Of a DNA stretch of 64,000 bases, positions 1-11,275 are shown in pieces. A program made the position numbers and the translations under genes. The stretch is from Yponomeuta sedellus (taxonomy: Eukaryota; Arthropoda; Insecta; Lepidoptera; Yponomeutidae): contig OW203736.1 in the NCBI GenBank assembly GCA_934045075.1, positions 21,801,805 to 21,865,804 of the forward strand, in the 5' to 3' direction. The notes under the pieces were generated by a model. That model ran no database searches. It was given only the letters and a program-made list of their open reading frames with translations, and was not told where the DNA came from. The first letter of the stretch is position 1. The number at the start of each line of letters is the position of its first letter.

Positions 1-217
1 GTGGTAAATTGTTCCCGCCACATCAACAGTGAAAAAAGTAAGTGTTTTCAGTGTTCGAATAATATTTTTGAGAAAAAACTTGCCGTGAATTTTATTGTCA
101 GTTTTTATGAAATCGTTGTGGATGATCGTCAGATTTATATTGTCATCGACTTGTGTTGTAAAAAGTGGAAGTGTGGAGAGATCCATCAAGCAAATTGGGG
201 GGGTACAGAGACACAGG
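1..217 (+). other. possible 5' non-coding exon
   Basis: The sequence up to 217 is followed by a strong donor (gtaagt at 218-223) and lacks the repeat families that fill the rest of the window. A 77-residue open frame runs from the window edge through the donor, but I recognise no protein in it. A matching acceptor (ttcgttccag, ending at 5333) lies just upstream of the transporter's first coding exon, so this could be a 5' UTR exon of that gene. This is inference from splice signals only; it could equally be a chance donor. Confidence 0.22.
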
Positions 218-525
218 GTAAGTTATTTAGCTAAATCTGTAACGTTAATTCGGAATGGAACACCTCACCTTAGTACTGTTACATGTAATGATTTTTAAAT
301 AATGATCTAATGAATTGAAATACTAATTTTAAGTTATTGAACGTATTTCATAGTACAGTGCATGGATCTTGTGTAATCAATTAGTCTTTATTTTACACTT
401 ATGTCAACAATACATATTAAATAAACGCGACTGCTATGAAACTTATCAACAATTAAACTAACAAATAATGCCCTGGGCCTTGTGGTTTCATTATTTAATG
501 AGACAGAACATTTTTGTACGATAAA
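218..525. other. no feature seen
   Basis: AT-rich sequence with no open frame of note and no repeat I recognise. Confidence 0.4.
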
Positions 526-600
526 TACACGTACCTACATACATAAATTCACGCCTATATCCCAGAGGGGTAGGCAGAGACTAGGTGCTACCTGGGTCAC
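526..600 (-). mobile_element. LINE 3' end fragment (TATG-tail family)
   Basis: Read on the - strand, it carries the same 'cctctgggatataggcgtgaa' type terminus as the LINE fragments at 14170-14470 and 34150-34790. It is followed by a short acatacata tail. Only the last ~70 bp remain. Confidence 0.55.
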
Positions 601-802
601 TGACTGAGTCTTGTTTTGACAAACACTTAAGTGTGTTTGAGATGTTTGAAATTTCTTAATGATTTTTTCACCCCTTTTATGAATCAGTTTTTTCTTAGCA
701 AATGATTGTGTGCTATTGTCATCTGGTTAGCCAAGTGTGGACTATTGTACATTGAATGCGGTTGTGGCGAAATTTAAAAGCTAGTTATTTTATCATATTG
801 AT

Positions 803-962
803 GGTGTAAAACATCGTGAGGAAACCTGAGTGTCTGAGTGTTCAAATACCACAACGCTTGCAATAGCCAATCCGCGGTGGGAAGGCGTGGTAATTAAGTC
901 TATACTCTCTCTCTGAGAGAAAGTCTGTGCCCTGCAGTGGGACGTTTACAGGCTAAATAAAA
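803..962 (+). mobile_element. SINE-B, 3' portion
   Basis: Contains the family's landmarks in order: aacatcgtgaggaaacc, tgtctgag, caatccgcggtgg, taattaag, ctctctctgagagaaag and gccctgcagtgggacgttta, ending in aggctaaataa. The tRNA-related head is missing. The same blocks recur at about fifteen places in this window. Confidence 0.75.
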
Positions 963-1394
963 AAATGATGGCGTAACAAGATGCACAAACAATACCCTAT
1001 TTGACTCCTTATAGCTACCGTATCACCGAATATAATCAATTTCAGATATCTCCGAGAAGCCTTTACAAGAAACACGTAGAAATAATTCGTGACAGGAAAT
1101 TCAATTTAAGTTTTCACGATTCCGCACACAATTCACGCGTTACAGTAACTGGATGGGCTCAGTGTTGTTGAGGATTGAAGCATAGGTGCACGGCGGTCAC
1201 AGACTTAATTTGCCACGATTAAGCGAGACTTAACGCCTGCTTATACTGTAATAAAAGGGCGTAGTAATTTGATTAGGCTTTAGTTTCAATAAACAGTAGG
1301 TCCTAGTAGACCGTAAAACTAAAGTTATATTTTTCTGCAACTTGTGAGCGTCGACTTGTCTATAATGACGTGTGAATAGACCTGTAAATAGTGG
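963..1394. other. no feature seen
   Basis: No coding signal or recognisable repeat. Confidence 0.35.
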
Positions 1395-1560
1395 ATAATT
1401 AAGTAAGTTTGTACTTTTCTACTTCAGATTGTATGCACTGCTCCGACTCTCCAAGGTTTGCTGGAAGAAATCTCTTACAGAGATAAGCTCGCCTTTGTAC
1501 ATCTTATTTCTTATGTTATGTCCTATTTAATGTTTCGTGTGCAATAAATTATAATTGAAT
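1395..1560 (+). mobile_element. LINE-like 3' UTR
   Basis: A unit with actctccaaggtttgctgg, a purine-rich stretch and 'gataagctcgcctttgtaca', then an AATAAA-type signal near 1544 and a short ttgaat tandem tail. This resembles a widespread lepidopteran non-LTR 3' end. The name is from memory of the pattern, without alignment. Confidence 0.5.
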
Positions 1561-1596
1561 TGAATTAATTGAATTGAAGTGTGCTTGTTATTACTT

Positions 1597-1775
1597 ACTA
1601 GCTGACCCTGCGAACTTCGTACCACCTAACAGTCGATTCCTTATTTTTCCTTCCGAAAGAACCATCCTCGTACTTCAAGGAATATTCTAACAAAATAATT
1701 AGCGAAATCGGTTCGGCTGCTCCCGAGATTTGGTCTTTCCGATACATTCAGCGATTAATTTTTATATTATAGATT
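1597..1775 (+). repeat. dispersed repeat family D
   Basis: Begins actagctgaccctgcgaact and ends tttttatattatagat. Two more copies are at 40369-40545 (+) and 61585-61765 (-). All three share 'gaaccatcctcgtacttcaa' or its complement and 'cattcagcgatt'. No open frame; class undetermined. Confidence 0.7.
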
Positions 1776-1903
1776 TATTTTAAAATGATAATGAACAGGA
1801 CAAGCCGCAGAAGGTATAGGAGAGGCAAACATTGAGGTAGGCGTGCAAAACAGAAAGAGATAAAAATACTCAATAGAAGTACCTAAATCACACTAATATT
1901 ATT

Positions 1904-2150
1904 GACGGCCTCGGTGGCGCAGCGGTTTGGCACGCTGACTGTGCCACCGAAGGTCTCGGGTTCGATCCCCGGCCGGGTCAAACTAGGAAACGAACTTTTC
2001 TAGTTTGTCTTGGGTCTTTGATGTTAGGTATCTATGTATTTATTGTATTAAATATATCGTCGAGTTAGCACCTATAACACAAGTCATTTAGTTGTACTTA
2101 CTATAGGGCTAACGAGATCTGTGTAATATGTCCTTGAATATTATTATTAT
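1904..2150 (+). mobile_element. tRNA-derived SINE
   Basis: The head has a box-A-like ggtggcgcagcgg and a box-B ggttcgatccc (1959-1969 region), spaced as in a tRNA promoter. The acceptor end cannot form a proper tRNA. A ~170 bp body follows, ending in an (att)n tail. A different SINE from the other families here. Confidence 0.65.
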
Positions 2151-2350
2151 TATAAAGGCGAAAGTTTGTGAGTGTGTATGTTTGTTACTTCTTCACTTCG
2201 AAACGGCTGGTGCGATTTTAATAAAATTTGGAATGGAGTCAGCTGACACCCTGGATATGTGTTACATAGGCTACGTTTTACTGCAGGAAAATATCTGATT
2301 CACATGGAAAAAACGATAAAACGCGGGTAACACCGCGGGGCACAGCTAGT
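2151..2350 (+). repeat. dispersed repeat family E
   Basis: Starts aaaggcgaaagtttgtgagt and ends gcggggcacagctagt. It abuts the tail of the SINE to its left. This start and end are very common in moth and butterfly genomes; I do not assign a class. Confidence 0.6.
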
Positions 2351-2618
2351 GTGTAATAAAGATGAATAAATGAATTAGGAGTCATTCCACAGTAATATGA
2401 AAAAAAATTGTACGAGTGTACAAAAATAGACCAGACAGTTATTAACTTTGTTTATTTAATGTAAAAAAAATTGACAAAAGCATGTAAACTTAATCACTTA
2501 AATAGGTGGATCAAAGTTAATTTGTATTTGTTTATCTTGTAACATGCAAAAATATATATTTTGAATGCAAAATAACTATAGAGCTTAATTGTATTTGAGA
2601 ATTAGTTTATGCCGTTCG
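2351..2618. other. no feature seen
   Basis: AT-rich, no signal. Confidence 0.35.
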
Positions 2619-2836
2619 ATATCAACCCTTGTACGTCCCCACTGCTGGGACACGGGTCTCTTCGTGCATCGCAGGAAGGTTAGGCCATACTCCAGCACGG
2701 GGGCCAAGTCCGGGTTCGTGAGGCTTGTAAGGCAATTGCCTTACTGTCAGCAGTTATCAAGCCGCTAATAAGGCCTCTAACATGGCGTAACGACTGCCAT
2801 TACATGACAGCCGCCACCAATGGCTTAACCTTATGT
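2619..2836 (-). mobile_element. 5S-derived SINE, 5'-truncated
   Basis: Matches the body and 3' end of the 5S-related SINE seen complete at 31703-32041 (landmarks tgtccccactgctggg, catcgcaggaaggttaggcc, actgtcag..agttatcaagccgc). The copy stops before the 5S-like head. Confidence 0.75.
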
Positions 2837-2961
2837 CGTTCACTTCTTCCAAAGACGCGTTATAAAGAAGATTATGATTTTTTCCCAGTGGTGGCTTAGT
2901 GCTTAAAAAGTACTTTCGATTACCCTTTGAATGATGAAAAATATTTTTATAGCACAAAGAA

Positions 2962-3050
2962 ATTGCTACTGTAACGCTGCCGAAACGTCGGGAAATAAGG
3001 CAATTACGTTTTACCTACTAAATAATCGCGATCGACCCGTTTAATATATA
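2962..3050 (+). repeat. repeat with gccgaaacgtcggg motif
   Basis: Shares gccgaaacgt(c/t)gg and a loosely similar downstream stretch with 59500-59600. This motif is often found in retroelement terminal regions. Class not determined. Confidence 0.3.
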
Positions 3051-4060
3051 ACAATGTATGAGTATCCCGAATCATTAAGATATACAAAGAAATTTTCCGT
3101 TATGAAAAGTATTTCATGAAGATTCACGTAGTGGCATTATAATTATCTCCATTCGTATTTACATAAGCAGGTAGAATTATTTACTTTACTCTCAAAGTAT
3201 TTGAAGAGCTCTCTACGTAGTATGATTAATTGCATGATCTGTATCGTTTAGCAATGTTAAAAATAAGTGTTTCTATTTTACCAATGATAAAAGGAAACGA
3301 TATAAGGTGACTTAAACTATACTAAATATAATACTAGAACTTAATGACCTAAGAACAGGTACCTATTAAGAACGTATTGAAAACCTACGAATAAGTTGGC
3401 GTTTTACTTATAATTTACTCTGTTTTAGATGGCAATAGACGCATTTAAATTTTATAAATGACTTCACTATCAATATTTTTTTACTTTACAATCGATTTTT
3501 CTGAGATATCTTATATATTTTTCGAAATATCCACCACTCAGGTAAGATTTCTTTTTTTATTGTTTTTTGTGTTATTTATTGGATCTCAGTGTTATTGACT
3601 AAATCATGAATAAATTACGTTTTATTGTTCACGTAACTTTATAGAACTCGCGTTTTACCCGCTATGCCTTTGTCGCAGCCTCCTGAAAATAATTGTTCTA
3701 CATAGAAGAATATAAATTATATTAAACGACATACATTTTTAGAAGAATTAACTATCAAACGCTGCCACTACGAAAAGAAAGGACATCAGGTTGCAAATAT
3801 ATTTTTTTGGTAAAAATTAAACAAGAAAGGTGAAGAACAAAAGTTTATATTATAGTCTAACAGAAAATGATGTGTTTTAAAAATTGCATATTTTAAAGGT
3901 AAACTTGTAAACAAGGCAACAATATTATACTTGTGTTGTTCTTTGATATCGAATCATTTATCGATATTAGTTCCCTGTACAGTCGACGGTCCGCCTTTAC
4001 ATTTTTATTGCCATGTCGTCCGAAACGTAACTGATTCTAGTGCATGTAAAAGAGTTCAGG
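3051..4060. other. about 1 kb with no feature seen
   Basis: AT-rich, short open frames only, no splice-bounded coding segment and no repeat recognised. Confidence 0.4.
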
Positions 4061-4063
4061 GAA

Positions 4064-4112
4064 ATCTAAAGTAGCAATACCACACGCTAACTCTGAAGGA
4101 AAACATCGTGAG
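4064..4112 (+). mobile_element. SINE-B fragment
   Basis: The block tagcaataccacacgctaac followed by gaaggaaaacatcgtgagg is the middle of SINE-B. It is cut off by unrelated sequence. Confidence 0.55.
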
Positions 4113-4160
4113 GAATTGCCGCGGCTTGGTTGGCTTCGCTAGTATTGACTAGTCTTTCCT

Positions 4161-4325
4161 GTGGGCTGGGCCGACTAACCTGTCAGGATGGTAAAGGTGC
4201 TGGGCAAGCCTACATCGTCTAAAAAACAATGACCAGAGACTGCAGCGTCCGAGTAGTTCCTTCACTTATCTATTGTGTATGAAGGTGCCACTGGACGCTG
4301 TGTTAATCATCTCATTACCATCTCA
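4161..4325 (+). repeat. dispersed repeat family C
   Basis: Carries gggctgggccgactaacctg, then a block like gactgcagcgtccgagtag, and ccactggacgctgt ... atcatctcatta near the end. Related copies: 6385-6485 (+), 8508-8695 (-), 17410-17465 (-), 57733-57792 (+). Class undetermined. Confidence 0.6.
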
Positions 4326-4394
4326 TCTCTCATTATTTAAAAAATGTAAACTATAACTCTTCCTTTTTTTTAAAATGTTTTTGGGTAAACTATA

Positions 4395-4520
4395 CAAATT
4401 ATATAACACTAGCTATGTAAGAGCGGAGCTTCCTAACACAGGCATCTTTTTCCTTAAAAGGAGGCTCCGAATACTGTTAAATAGTATGTAGTTTGAGTTA
4501 ACGAAATAAACATTTTTAAT
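4395..4520 (+). mobile_element. LINE-like 3' end with A/T tail
   Basis: Ends in an aataaac-type signal and a run of (atttttaa) repeats, which then serve as the target of the retroposon at 4542-4636. Identity of the LINE is not established. Confidence 0.35.
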
Positions 4521-4526
4521 TTTTAA

Positions 4527-4651
4527 TTTAATTTTAATTATACCATTTTTATTTTTAATGCACTAACCCGTGCAACCTCTGGCTATCCGTGCCAGAATCC
4601 CGGCATGGGTGTAATTTTTAGCCTCTAAATAGGTTTTTTAATTTTAATTAT
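4527..4651 (+). mobile_element. tRNA-Ile-core retroposon, copy 1 (rearranged)
   Basis: The element occupies 4542-4636 between two perfect 15-bp direct repeats (tttaattttaattat at 4527-4541 and 4637-4651). It has the outer arm (tgcactaacccgtgc) at one end and the 'atttttagcctctaaatagg' arm at the other. Between them, a piece of the tRNA-like core is inverted relative to the T-arm piece that follows. The direct repeats are AT-rich, so this duplication is the weakest of the set. Confidence 0.75.
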
Positions 4652-5087
4652 CAAAGGCTTTAAATAAGCAAAGGCCAATGTTAAAAGGGTTAATGTGCTG
4701 CTGACTGTACACCAAATGTCATCAGATACGAAATCGAGGCTACCTCGCAAAAGAATGGGTTGATGTTGTCACTTTGTCTTGCATTGAAACGTTATCAGAT
4801 GTACCGAGTACACACAATAACTACGTATCTAGATTAAATCAATAGAAAGCAGCTAGTTTTGAATTGAAGAACTGAAATTAACCCGGGGAAAACCAGCCGC
4901 AAGAAATTTAACTAATTGGATTTACGAATTCAATAGAATTGTAATGTATTATGGTTTGCATGTTAATCTAATCGAATGTACTATTTATATTTATAACTGT
5001 GAATATTAATTAACTAGAGCTGAGGGTTTTGTAAGGTATTGACATAACATTACTTCGAGAAATTCGATATCACTAATTCACTACAGT
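4652..5087. other. no feature seen
   Basis: No coding or repeat signal recognised. Confidence 0.35.
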
Positions 5088-5135
5088 TAAGTATTTACTT
5101 AGCGAAATTCTCAATTCAGAAACTGGTCCTAAGAC
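5088..5135. repeat. MITE arm fragment
   Basis: tatttacttagcgaaattct followed by caattcagaaac matches one arm of the hairpin element at 50416-50554. Confidence 0.45.
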
Positions 5136-5333
5136 AATAAGCAACTCCGGGAAACATATAACCCTAAGGTTCCCACTACGATAGCGGCATTACCTAGCTG
5201 CACTCTAGGGAAATTGTTTGCATAAGATAGGCCCCGGCAGTCATAGCCACCGTTCCTCTAGCAGCGATGTAATAAATAGCTGGTAAATAATTACTATTAT
5301 TTAGACTTTAAGTTAGTTTTGCGTTCGTTCCAG

Positions 5334-5388
5334 GGGCGCAGTCGCGGCTGCGGCGGGCGGGTGCGGGGCGCGGGGCGGGCGGCGCGAC
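5334..5388 (+). other. 5' UTR of the sugar transporter, GC-rich
   Basis: Very GC-rich stretch directly before the start codon. It begins after a possible acceptor (pyrimidine-rich ttttgcgttcgttccag, ending 5333). The frame is open back to an in-frame tag at 5314 but has no other ATG. Either this is the 3' part of a 5' UTR whose first exon is upstream, or transcription starts nearby. Confidence 0.4.
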
Positions 5389-5445
5389 ATGCTCGCAAGC
5401 ATCAAATCCTTCTGGAAGGTTTGCCAATATGGCGACCTCTACATG
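5389..5445 (+). CDS. sugar transporter (Tret1-like), coding exon 1
   Basis: Encodes the first 19 residues (MLASIKSFWKVCQYGDLYM) and ends at a consensus donor (gtgagt, 5446-5451) in phase 0. The next exon at 22319 also begins in phase 0 and continues as VLAALAAQS, giving the 'short hydrophilic N-terminus then TM1' layout usual for insect Tret1-like transporters. With the other three exons the reading frame is 1542 nt, an exact multiple of three. I chose this ATG because it is the only one in frame between the upstream tag at 5314 and the donor. The link to exon 2 spans a 16.9 kb intron and rests on phase and protein pattern only; an unseen alternative first exon is possible. Confidence 0.65.
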
Positions 5446-6384
5446 GTGAGTTGAGTTGATATATACACATTTGCTGTCGTCGCACGGTCCGAATGGGTTA
5501 GGTTGGGTAAGTCCCCCTCCCACGATTTTTTAATAATAATAATGGGTGTGGGTAGAGCTCTCTCTGGCTGGGAGAAAAGCCTGCATGAAGAAGTAGGTAC
5601 ACAGGGAGCTTAGAGGCGCGGGTTCCAATCCCGTTTATTTTAGGATTATAATGTTATTTTCCATTGTTTCGTAATAAGACGTTACGATATATGTAAATAG
5701 ATTGAAAAGCCGTTGATCAACATTAAATTTTGCTATAAACGTGACTATCAAACTCACTTTCACAATTCTCTTCATCAATCAGAGGAATGTTTGCAATTCA
5801 ATCAAGTGTGCAAAACGCATAGTAACTACATTTTTTTCAATTATTTTTGACAACATAAATACTCTTTCTGATGTTGATTGTAAATATTGCATCTCCGTTG
5901 ATCTCGTCGAACTGATACTTACCAATTCTCACTAACCTACCTCCTACCGAGACTGTATGATAATTACACCGTATACGTCGTTCAGAACTAAGCGAACGCA
6001 AAATTGACAATTAGCATTTGAATCGATAACTACTAGTTTCAGTAAACAGTTTAACCCATTCAGATCCAGACAGGCTGAATAAAAACCTTCAACGATTTTC
6101 CTACCAGGGTCAATTTCACCCGCTTTATTAATATCTCCATCACGCACTATTTAACCGCAGTAATGGTTTATGGCGTAACTTATCGTTCGATTTTCCTTGA
6201 TCAATCTGATAAAGCGATTAGGAGAACAAGAACACAACGCAAAAACCGTAGGAAAAGCTACTCAGCAGGAAGACAGAAGTCGTTGCAATTTTGAGTTCAT
6301 TAATTTATTTCACAATAAGTATATGGCGATTTCACCATAAATATATGGTGAAATTACTATCACTATATCGCTGTAGTGTACCAG

Positions 6385-6485
6385 GCACTACAGCGTCGGA
6401 GTGGTGGAGTCCCTTCACCCATCTAGTGTGAGTGAAGATGCCACTGGACGCTGTATAAATCATCTCATTACGTAGATGCAAAAAA
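6385..6485 (+). repeat. dispersed repeat family C
   Basis: Cleanest copy of the 3' half: cactacagcgtcggagtgg through ccactggacgctgtataaat and ctcattacgtagatgcaaaa. Confidence 0.65.
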
Positions 6486-7833
6486 GGCCAATACTACTAC
6501 TACTACTATATGGTGAAATAAATTTAAGTACTTGTTGGCAACAGACTATTTTATTGATTAATTTTTGTTTTTATAGATATTGTTTTTACTGTTGTCAGTT
6601 TCAAATTTAGTTCAGATGCTTTCAGATTACTTACGGGGGTCTAGTTCAATGTCTAATGTAGAAAGTCTGAAGTGATGAACAAATACATAGGTATTTACAA
6701 ATATAAAGTTTATTATTTGAAAAAAAGTAATGGCACCTGGTGCTTAACACATTCTATTTGTTAAATGTCAATAGTCAATACAATGTAAGCTGCGTTCGGC
6801 GCGATTTATAAATGAGAATAACTTTGAGTTCAAATTGAGATTACAATGCTCGCAGCATTAAGTCCGCCACATTGCTGTTGTAAAGTTTACTCATGCGCAA
6901 TAAACGAATTCATACTCGTAATAATAGTAACAATTAAATTGCGCTAAAAGATGTCTGTACAATAAGCGGGTCTAATACTGACTAGTATTTTAATCTAGCC
7001 AAATAATGGATGTCCGGAAATGATGGAGGTAGTGTCGAATTACAAATAAATGTTAATATATGAAAAGGTATAAGTTAACATGTACTTTGAAGTACCTTTA
7101 TGTATGTTTATTAAACAATATAAGCGAAAAAAGAGTACATAAATAATAACTAAAACATTTGATATGTATCATACAATATAGGTACTCTTACATATTTTTC
7201 AGAATCTATCAGTTCTATCTATTATTTTTAAGATAAAAATTCGTTGAGTGCAAACATACTTTCTATTATGAGGAAATTTTATATTATCATTTGATTGCTC
7301 CAGGTTATACATATTATTCCAGATCATGCAATAATCGGCCTAAATGGATGTGACAAACATTTATCACAATTATATAGGTATCCATTTTTACATTTATTTC
7401 ATGTCAGTGAATATTAATGAGAAGTGGGATAGTAGCCCAAGGAGAGGCTTAGTCAAGGTACTCGTAGCTTGTCTCCGTAATCTAGAGTCAATATCTCGGA
7501 AAAACAAGCTCGGTTTAAGGGTCATTAGCTGAAGCACGAAGTATCGTGGCGCGCGACCGCTTCCTCTCACGACCAGTGTCGCAGACGTCACACTGACTTG
7601 CTCCATATATCTTCCATCCTTTGTCTATGATGTCCTGGTAAAAAATGCTGCCATATCTGGCGAGCCAGAGTTGGCTAATAAGTTAGATCCAGGCCGGTCT
7701 TTGTTTTGGTACGATTTTGTTGAAGACTGTATGTTCCTATATATGATTATATGCAACTATACTGGTTGCCATGAACTGGCAACCAAAAGGGCAAAAAAGT
7801 TCTCGTGCAAAGATAACAATGCGTAAAACGAAC

Positions 7834-7880
7834 ACTCTCTGAGAAAAGGCCCGTGCCCTGCAGTGGGATTAACATCTCAC
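7834..7880 (+). mobile_element. SINE-B 3' fragment
   Basis: ctctctgagaaaaggcccgt followed by gccctgcagtgggatt: only the terminal block is left. Confidence 0.55.
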
Positions 7881-8261
7881 AGCTGCAAGTTATTTCTGTC
7901 AATATATAATATTTGATTTAATTTCATTATCAAGAGTCGGAGTCAGGAAGCCGGATATTAAAATATAATCATAGGGCTCTTATAGTGCACTCGGAAAACA
8001 ATACTTTCTTTCATTCATTCATTCAGTGTCTAATTAGCCTCACATGGCATAAACGCATAGGTTTGTTTCCGTATCACATTACGGACATGAGTTTCTAATA
8101 AATGTAGCGATACAAGCGCGTAGCCAAAGTTCATCTATTTCTACTAAATGATTCTTATCTCTAACTTGCGGTACGAACGTAATGTAACAAAACGTTAAGA
8201 TAATAGGACGTTAAGACACAGAAACTATCTGAGGATGGATGGGGATAGCTGAGTCAGAAAG

Positions 8262-8412
8262 AAGAGGCTTTTGCCTTGGGGAGGCCTATGTTCAGCAGTG
8301 GTCGAGTACGGAAATATTTTTTGTGAGCGTTGAAATGATGATGGTGGCACAACCTTGCGATATGGCGCTCATTAGGGGAGGGCTATGTCCAGCAGTGGAC
8401 TAATATAGCCTG
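8262..8412 (+). mobile_element. two LINE 3' end fragments in tandem
   Basis: 8265-8310 reads gaggcctatgttcagcagtg and 8345-8412 reads gggctatgtccagcagtgg followed by atagcctg. Both are the typical end of moth non-LTR elements, just after the RT open frame. Confidence 0.6.
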
Positions 8413-8507
8413 TAAATCTTAATATAAAAGAGTCAATCTTCGTTGCTGTACGCCCCTATCGATAAGTTGTTTTGATTTGAAAATTAACGTATTAGATGTC
8501 ATAAATA

Positions 8508-8695
8508 ACATTAGACTTTGCATCTACGTAATGAGATGATTTATAAGTCCAGTGGTATCTTCATTCACACTGGATGGCTGAAGGGACCACTCGTATGCTG
8601 CAGTGCCTTGGAAATGCTTTTACTCGTAGATGGTGTAGGACTGTCCACCATTTATAACATCCTGACAGCTTAGTTGGTCTATAAATCCCAAATTT
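8508..8695 (-). repeat. dispersed repeat family C
   Basis: Reverse-strand copy, longest after 4161-4325. It retains the ggctgt..ctgacag and the ccactgga..cgtagatgca blocks in the expected order. Confidence 0.6.
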
Positions 8696-8825
8696 CATAC
8701 ATACAACGAAGAAAATGAATGTCTATATTTGTAATAGTCCGTGGAGAAAAGCATCTAACGAAACAGGCGCGCATCATCATCGACTAATCTATATTGATGA
8801 AAGGAAATATAGTTGTCTGGAACGT

Positions 8826-8875
8826 GGCAAACCCTGGTCTACCTTTCTGGGATACAGGCGTGAGTGATATGCACT
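8826..8875 (+). mobile_element. LINE 3' terminus fragment (TATG-tail family)
   Basis: tctgggatacaggcgtgagt matches the last bases before the TATG tail at 34770-34790. Confidence 0.45.
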
Positions 8876-9354
8876 TACAAACATCCTTTTTTTTTGTTAC
8901 ATCTCGTTTAATTATTTAAATTTTAATAATTCGTTGTTACGTTCCCTTCCTTCTTTCCTAAATAAAATAAAAACCAGAAGTAGAAACCCTATTACAAAAT
9001 GTCCATCGAAAGATTGAGTCATGGTGCCGAGCCACTGGAGCGTTCAAAATGGCCACCCAGTTATTAAAGTTTGATAAATACACATTTTATTAGAAAATCT
9101 TGTCTGAAAATTGATGGAGTCTGTTCTCGGTACTGTGACGTTTTTGACTTGTATAAGGTTAAGAGTTCTCTATCTAAATGGGTGACTGATGTATACAAAT
9201 ACCTACTTGACATCGGCGAGTTAGCAACAGTAATAAGCGAATTACGTATCGGCCGTACATGAAGGATCATTATGTACAATTTGCAATTTGCCGCCACAGA
9301 AAAAATACAACCAGAACCGCCATTCCATATTGAAGATACAAAGATTGATATCGT

Positions 9355-9480
9355 AGATTTTTAGTCCGGATCTACTTTGTTATATCGGAAGAGTTCGAAC
9401 AGGTTTCGCTCCGATTCTACAATGTGTTGTGCTTACGAAAGTTTTAGTTCAAAGGTTGATATCGAACACAAAGGTCTTCA
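9355..9480 (+). repeat. dispersed repeat family X
   Basis: Shares ggatctact, gttatatcggaagagt, caggtttcgctccgattc and acgaaagttttagttca with 23030-23515 and 57505-57590. No open frame. Confidence 0.5.
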
Positions 9481-9799
9481 TTCAACATGTCTGAATGGTA
9501 ACTGATTGTAACTGGTAACTGATACGTTCTTAGAGACTAGTGGTTATAGTAATACTAATATTTAAGATTAGTATTGCTACAGATAATTCACAAATGCGTG
9601 ATTTACAAGATTAGGTCATTGGTATTGATTGGTATTGGAACTGTTTTTTCCACTGCACTGCTACCAATGAGAATCGTTTGCATTTGTGGTCAATAAGTAC
9701 CACAAATACAAGGGATTCTCACTTATCATATTAGTATGACATGCCAGTATGACCACCAAGAAACGGGCATAAGTTCAATTACAAAAAATATTGCTAAAA

Positions 9800-9955
9800 G
9801 TCTGAGTCAGTCACCTGTGTGGCTGAAGTGTTTAAATACCTCAGTGCTTGAAATTGGTAATCAGAGGTGGGCACGCGTGGTAATTAAGCGCATTCTCTTT
9901 CTCCGAGAGAAAGCCTGTGCCCTGCTGTGGGACGTTTACAGGCTAAATAAATAAA
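9800..9955 (+). mobile_element. SINE-B, 3' portion
   Basis: Starts near gtctgagtcagtcacctgtg and runs through ggtgggcacgcgtggtaatt to gccctgctgtgggacgttta and aggctaaataa. Confidence 0.7.
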
Positions 9956-10103
9956 AATTGTAGAAAGTCGAAAGAGATTCCAAAGAGGGACAATTCTTAT
10001 GAAGGTAGAATCTACACTAAAATATTTAGTCTACTCACGATCCCGCAAAAGCTTTCATATAACACAGCATAAGAGCTATTAGATAATGATAACTTTAGAC
10101 ATT

Positions 10104-10322
10104 AACTGTCAGAAGTTATCAAGCCGCCCATAAGGCCTCTGAGATGGCTTAACGACTGCCATTACATGACAAACGGTACCAACCTTGGGAAGCACGGAAG
10201 CGTTCGGAAAAATGCCACTGGCGGTAGTCACGGATCGGTCACCCATCCAGCACCTGACCACACCTGTTGTTGCTTGACTCAAGTGTTTGATTCTAATCAC
10301 TCGGTTCCACTAGGCCACGAGT
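10104..10322 (-). mobile_element. 5S-derived SINE with 5S head, 3'-truncated
   Basis: On the - strand it runs from ctcgtggcctagtgg through the 5S-like control region (caagcaacaacagg, ggatgggtgaccgatcc) into the body. It stops at the agttatcaagcc block. Confidence 0.75.
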
Positions 10323-10540
10323 TACCTATACGACACAATATTACAACAAGCCTCTGTCAGCGTTAGTTTGTGCTCATGATCATGAACTTGACCGGCGCTG
10401 GCGCATCGCTTTGACCGACACGCGCCAATGTCGAGGGTTATGTAACTGACAATTAGGCGAGCGTGTGTGCGCGTTTCCTTTCGACGGTGTATTAAAAATA
10501 TTAATAATAAATATTACTATATATCGTCAACATCATCCAT

Positions 10541-10623
10541 CATCAACTCACTATGTCCCCACCGAGGGGCAGGGGTCTCTTCACTGAGAAAGGTATAGGC
10601 CATACTCCACCACGGGGGCCAAT
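10541..10623 (-). mobile_element. 5S-derived SINE 3' fragment (subfamily 2 type)
   Basis: tatgtccccaccgaggggca followed by tctcttcactgagaaagg resembles the 3' end of the divergent copy at 51653-51998. Confidence 0.55.
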
Positions 10624-10747
10624 ATTAGTAGCAATATTGCAAGTAATTAAATTTTTATGTGGTTTTAGTGTTGACTAATTTAATAGGTACCTAAGATTCT
10701 TTGAAATTTTGATGCAAATAATTGTCAGAGAAAATAATTAGGTATCC

Positions 10748-10900
10748 TAGATGTTTGGATGTTTGTTACTCAATCACACAATAATAGCTGAACGGAGTTA
10801 CACGAAACTTGGCATACAGATAAAAAATTATCTAGATTGAGACAAACAATACTTGATATCCCGGTAATGCGGGCCGTGGGTTAATATTTTATTGTTACAG
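10748..10900 (+). repeat. dispersed repeat, Lepidoptera-wide type
   Basis: tttggatgtttgttactcaa, then aatagctgaacggagttaca and cgaaacttggcatacaga, a pattern often seen in moth repeats. Class undetermined. Confidence 0.4.
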
Positions 10901-10974
10901 TAACCACTAGGCTTATGTTAATTTCAAAGCGAGAACACTCCGATTTTACGAGATGATTTGTGATTATCTTCGTC

Positions 10975-11150
10975 TTCTTCAGGCTATATACTCGTATTAG
11001 TCCACTGCTGGACGTAGCCTTCCCCTAATGAGCGTCATAGCGCCCTGTCCTCAGCTAGCCGCATCCAGCATCTGCCGGCAGTTTTTCGCAGATCGTCATC
11101 CCACCTTGTCGGAGGGCGTCCTAAACTACATTTGCCGAGTCGCGATTATA
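10975..11150 (-). pseudogene. LINE RT C-terminus and 3' end, fragment
   Basis: The - strand reads GRPPTRWDDDLRKTAG then RCWMRLAEDRAL and a stop, followed by the ggctacgtccagcagtggac terminus. This is the end of a non-LTR reverse-transcriptase open frame, closely related in motif to 46330-46705 and 44243-44375. 5'-truncated and dead. Confidence 0.7.
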
Positions 11151-11229
11151 CTATGAAAGAAATAAAATGACAAATGCCGGTACTCAAATTATGTATGGGT
11201 ATCCAATAGCGTATATCGAATTTTCAAGC

Positions 11230-11275
11230 CCACTCTCTCTGTGCCCAGCAGAGGGACATATATAAGCTGCATTGT
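11230..11275 (+). mobile_element. SINE-B 3' fragment
   Basis: cactctctctgtgcccagca then gagggaca: a decayed terminal block. Confidence 0.35.

Noticed and set aside
1395..1560. 3' end of a host gene with AATAAA
   Set aside because: The pattern fits a dispersed LINE 3' UTR with a ttgaat tail better, and no coding exon precedes it.
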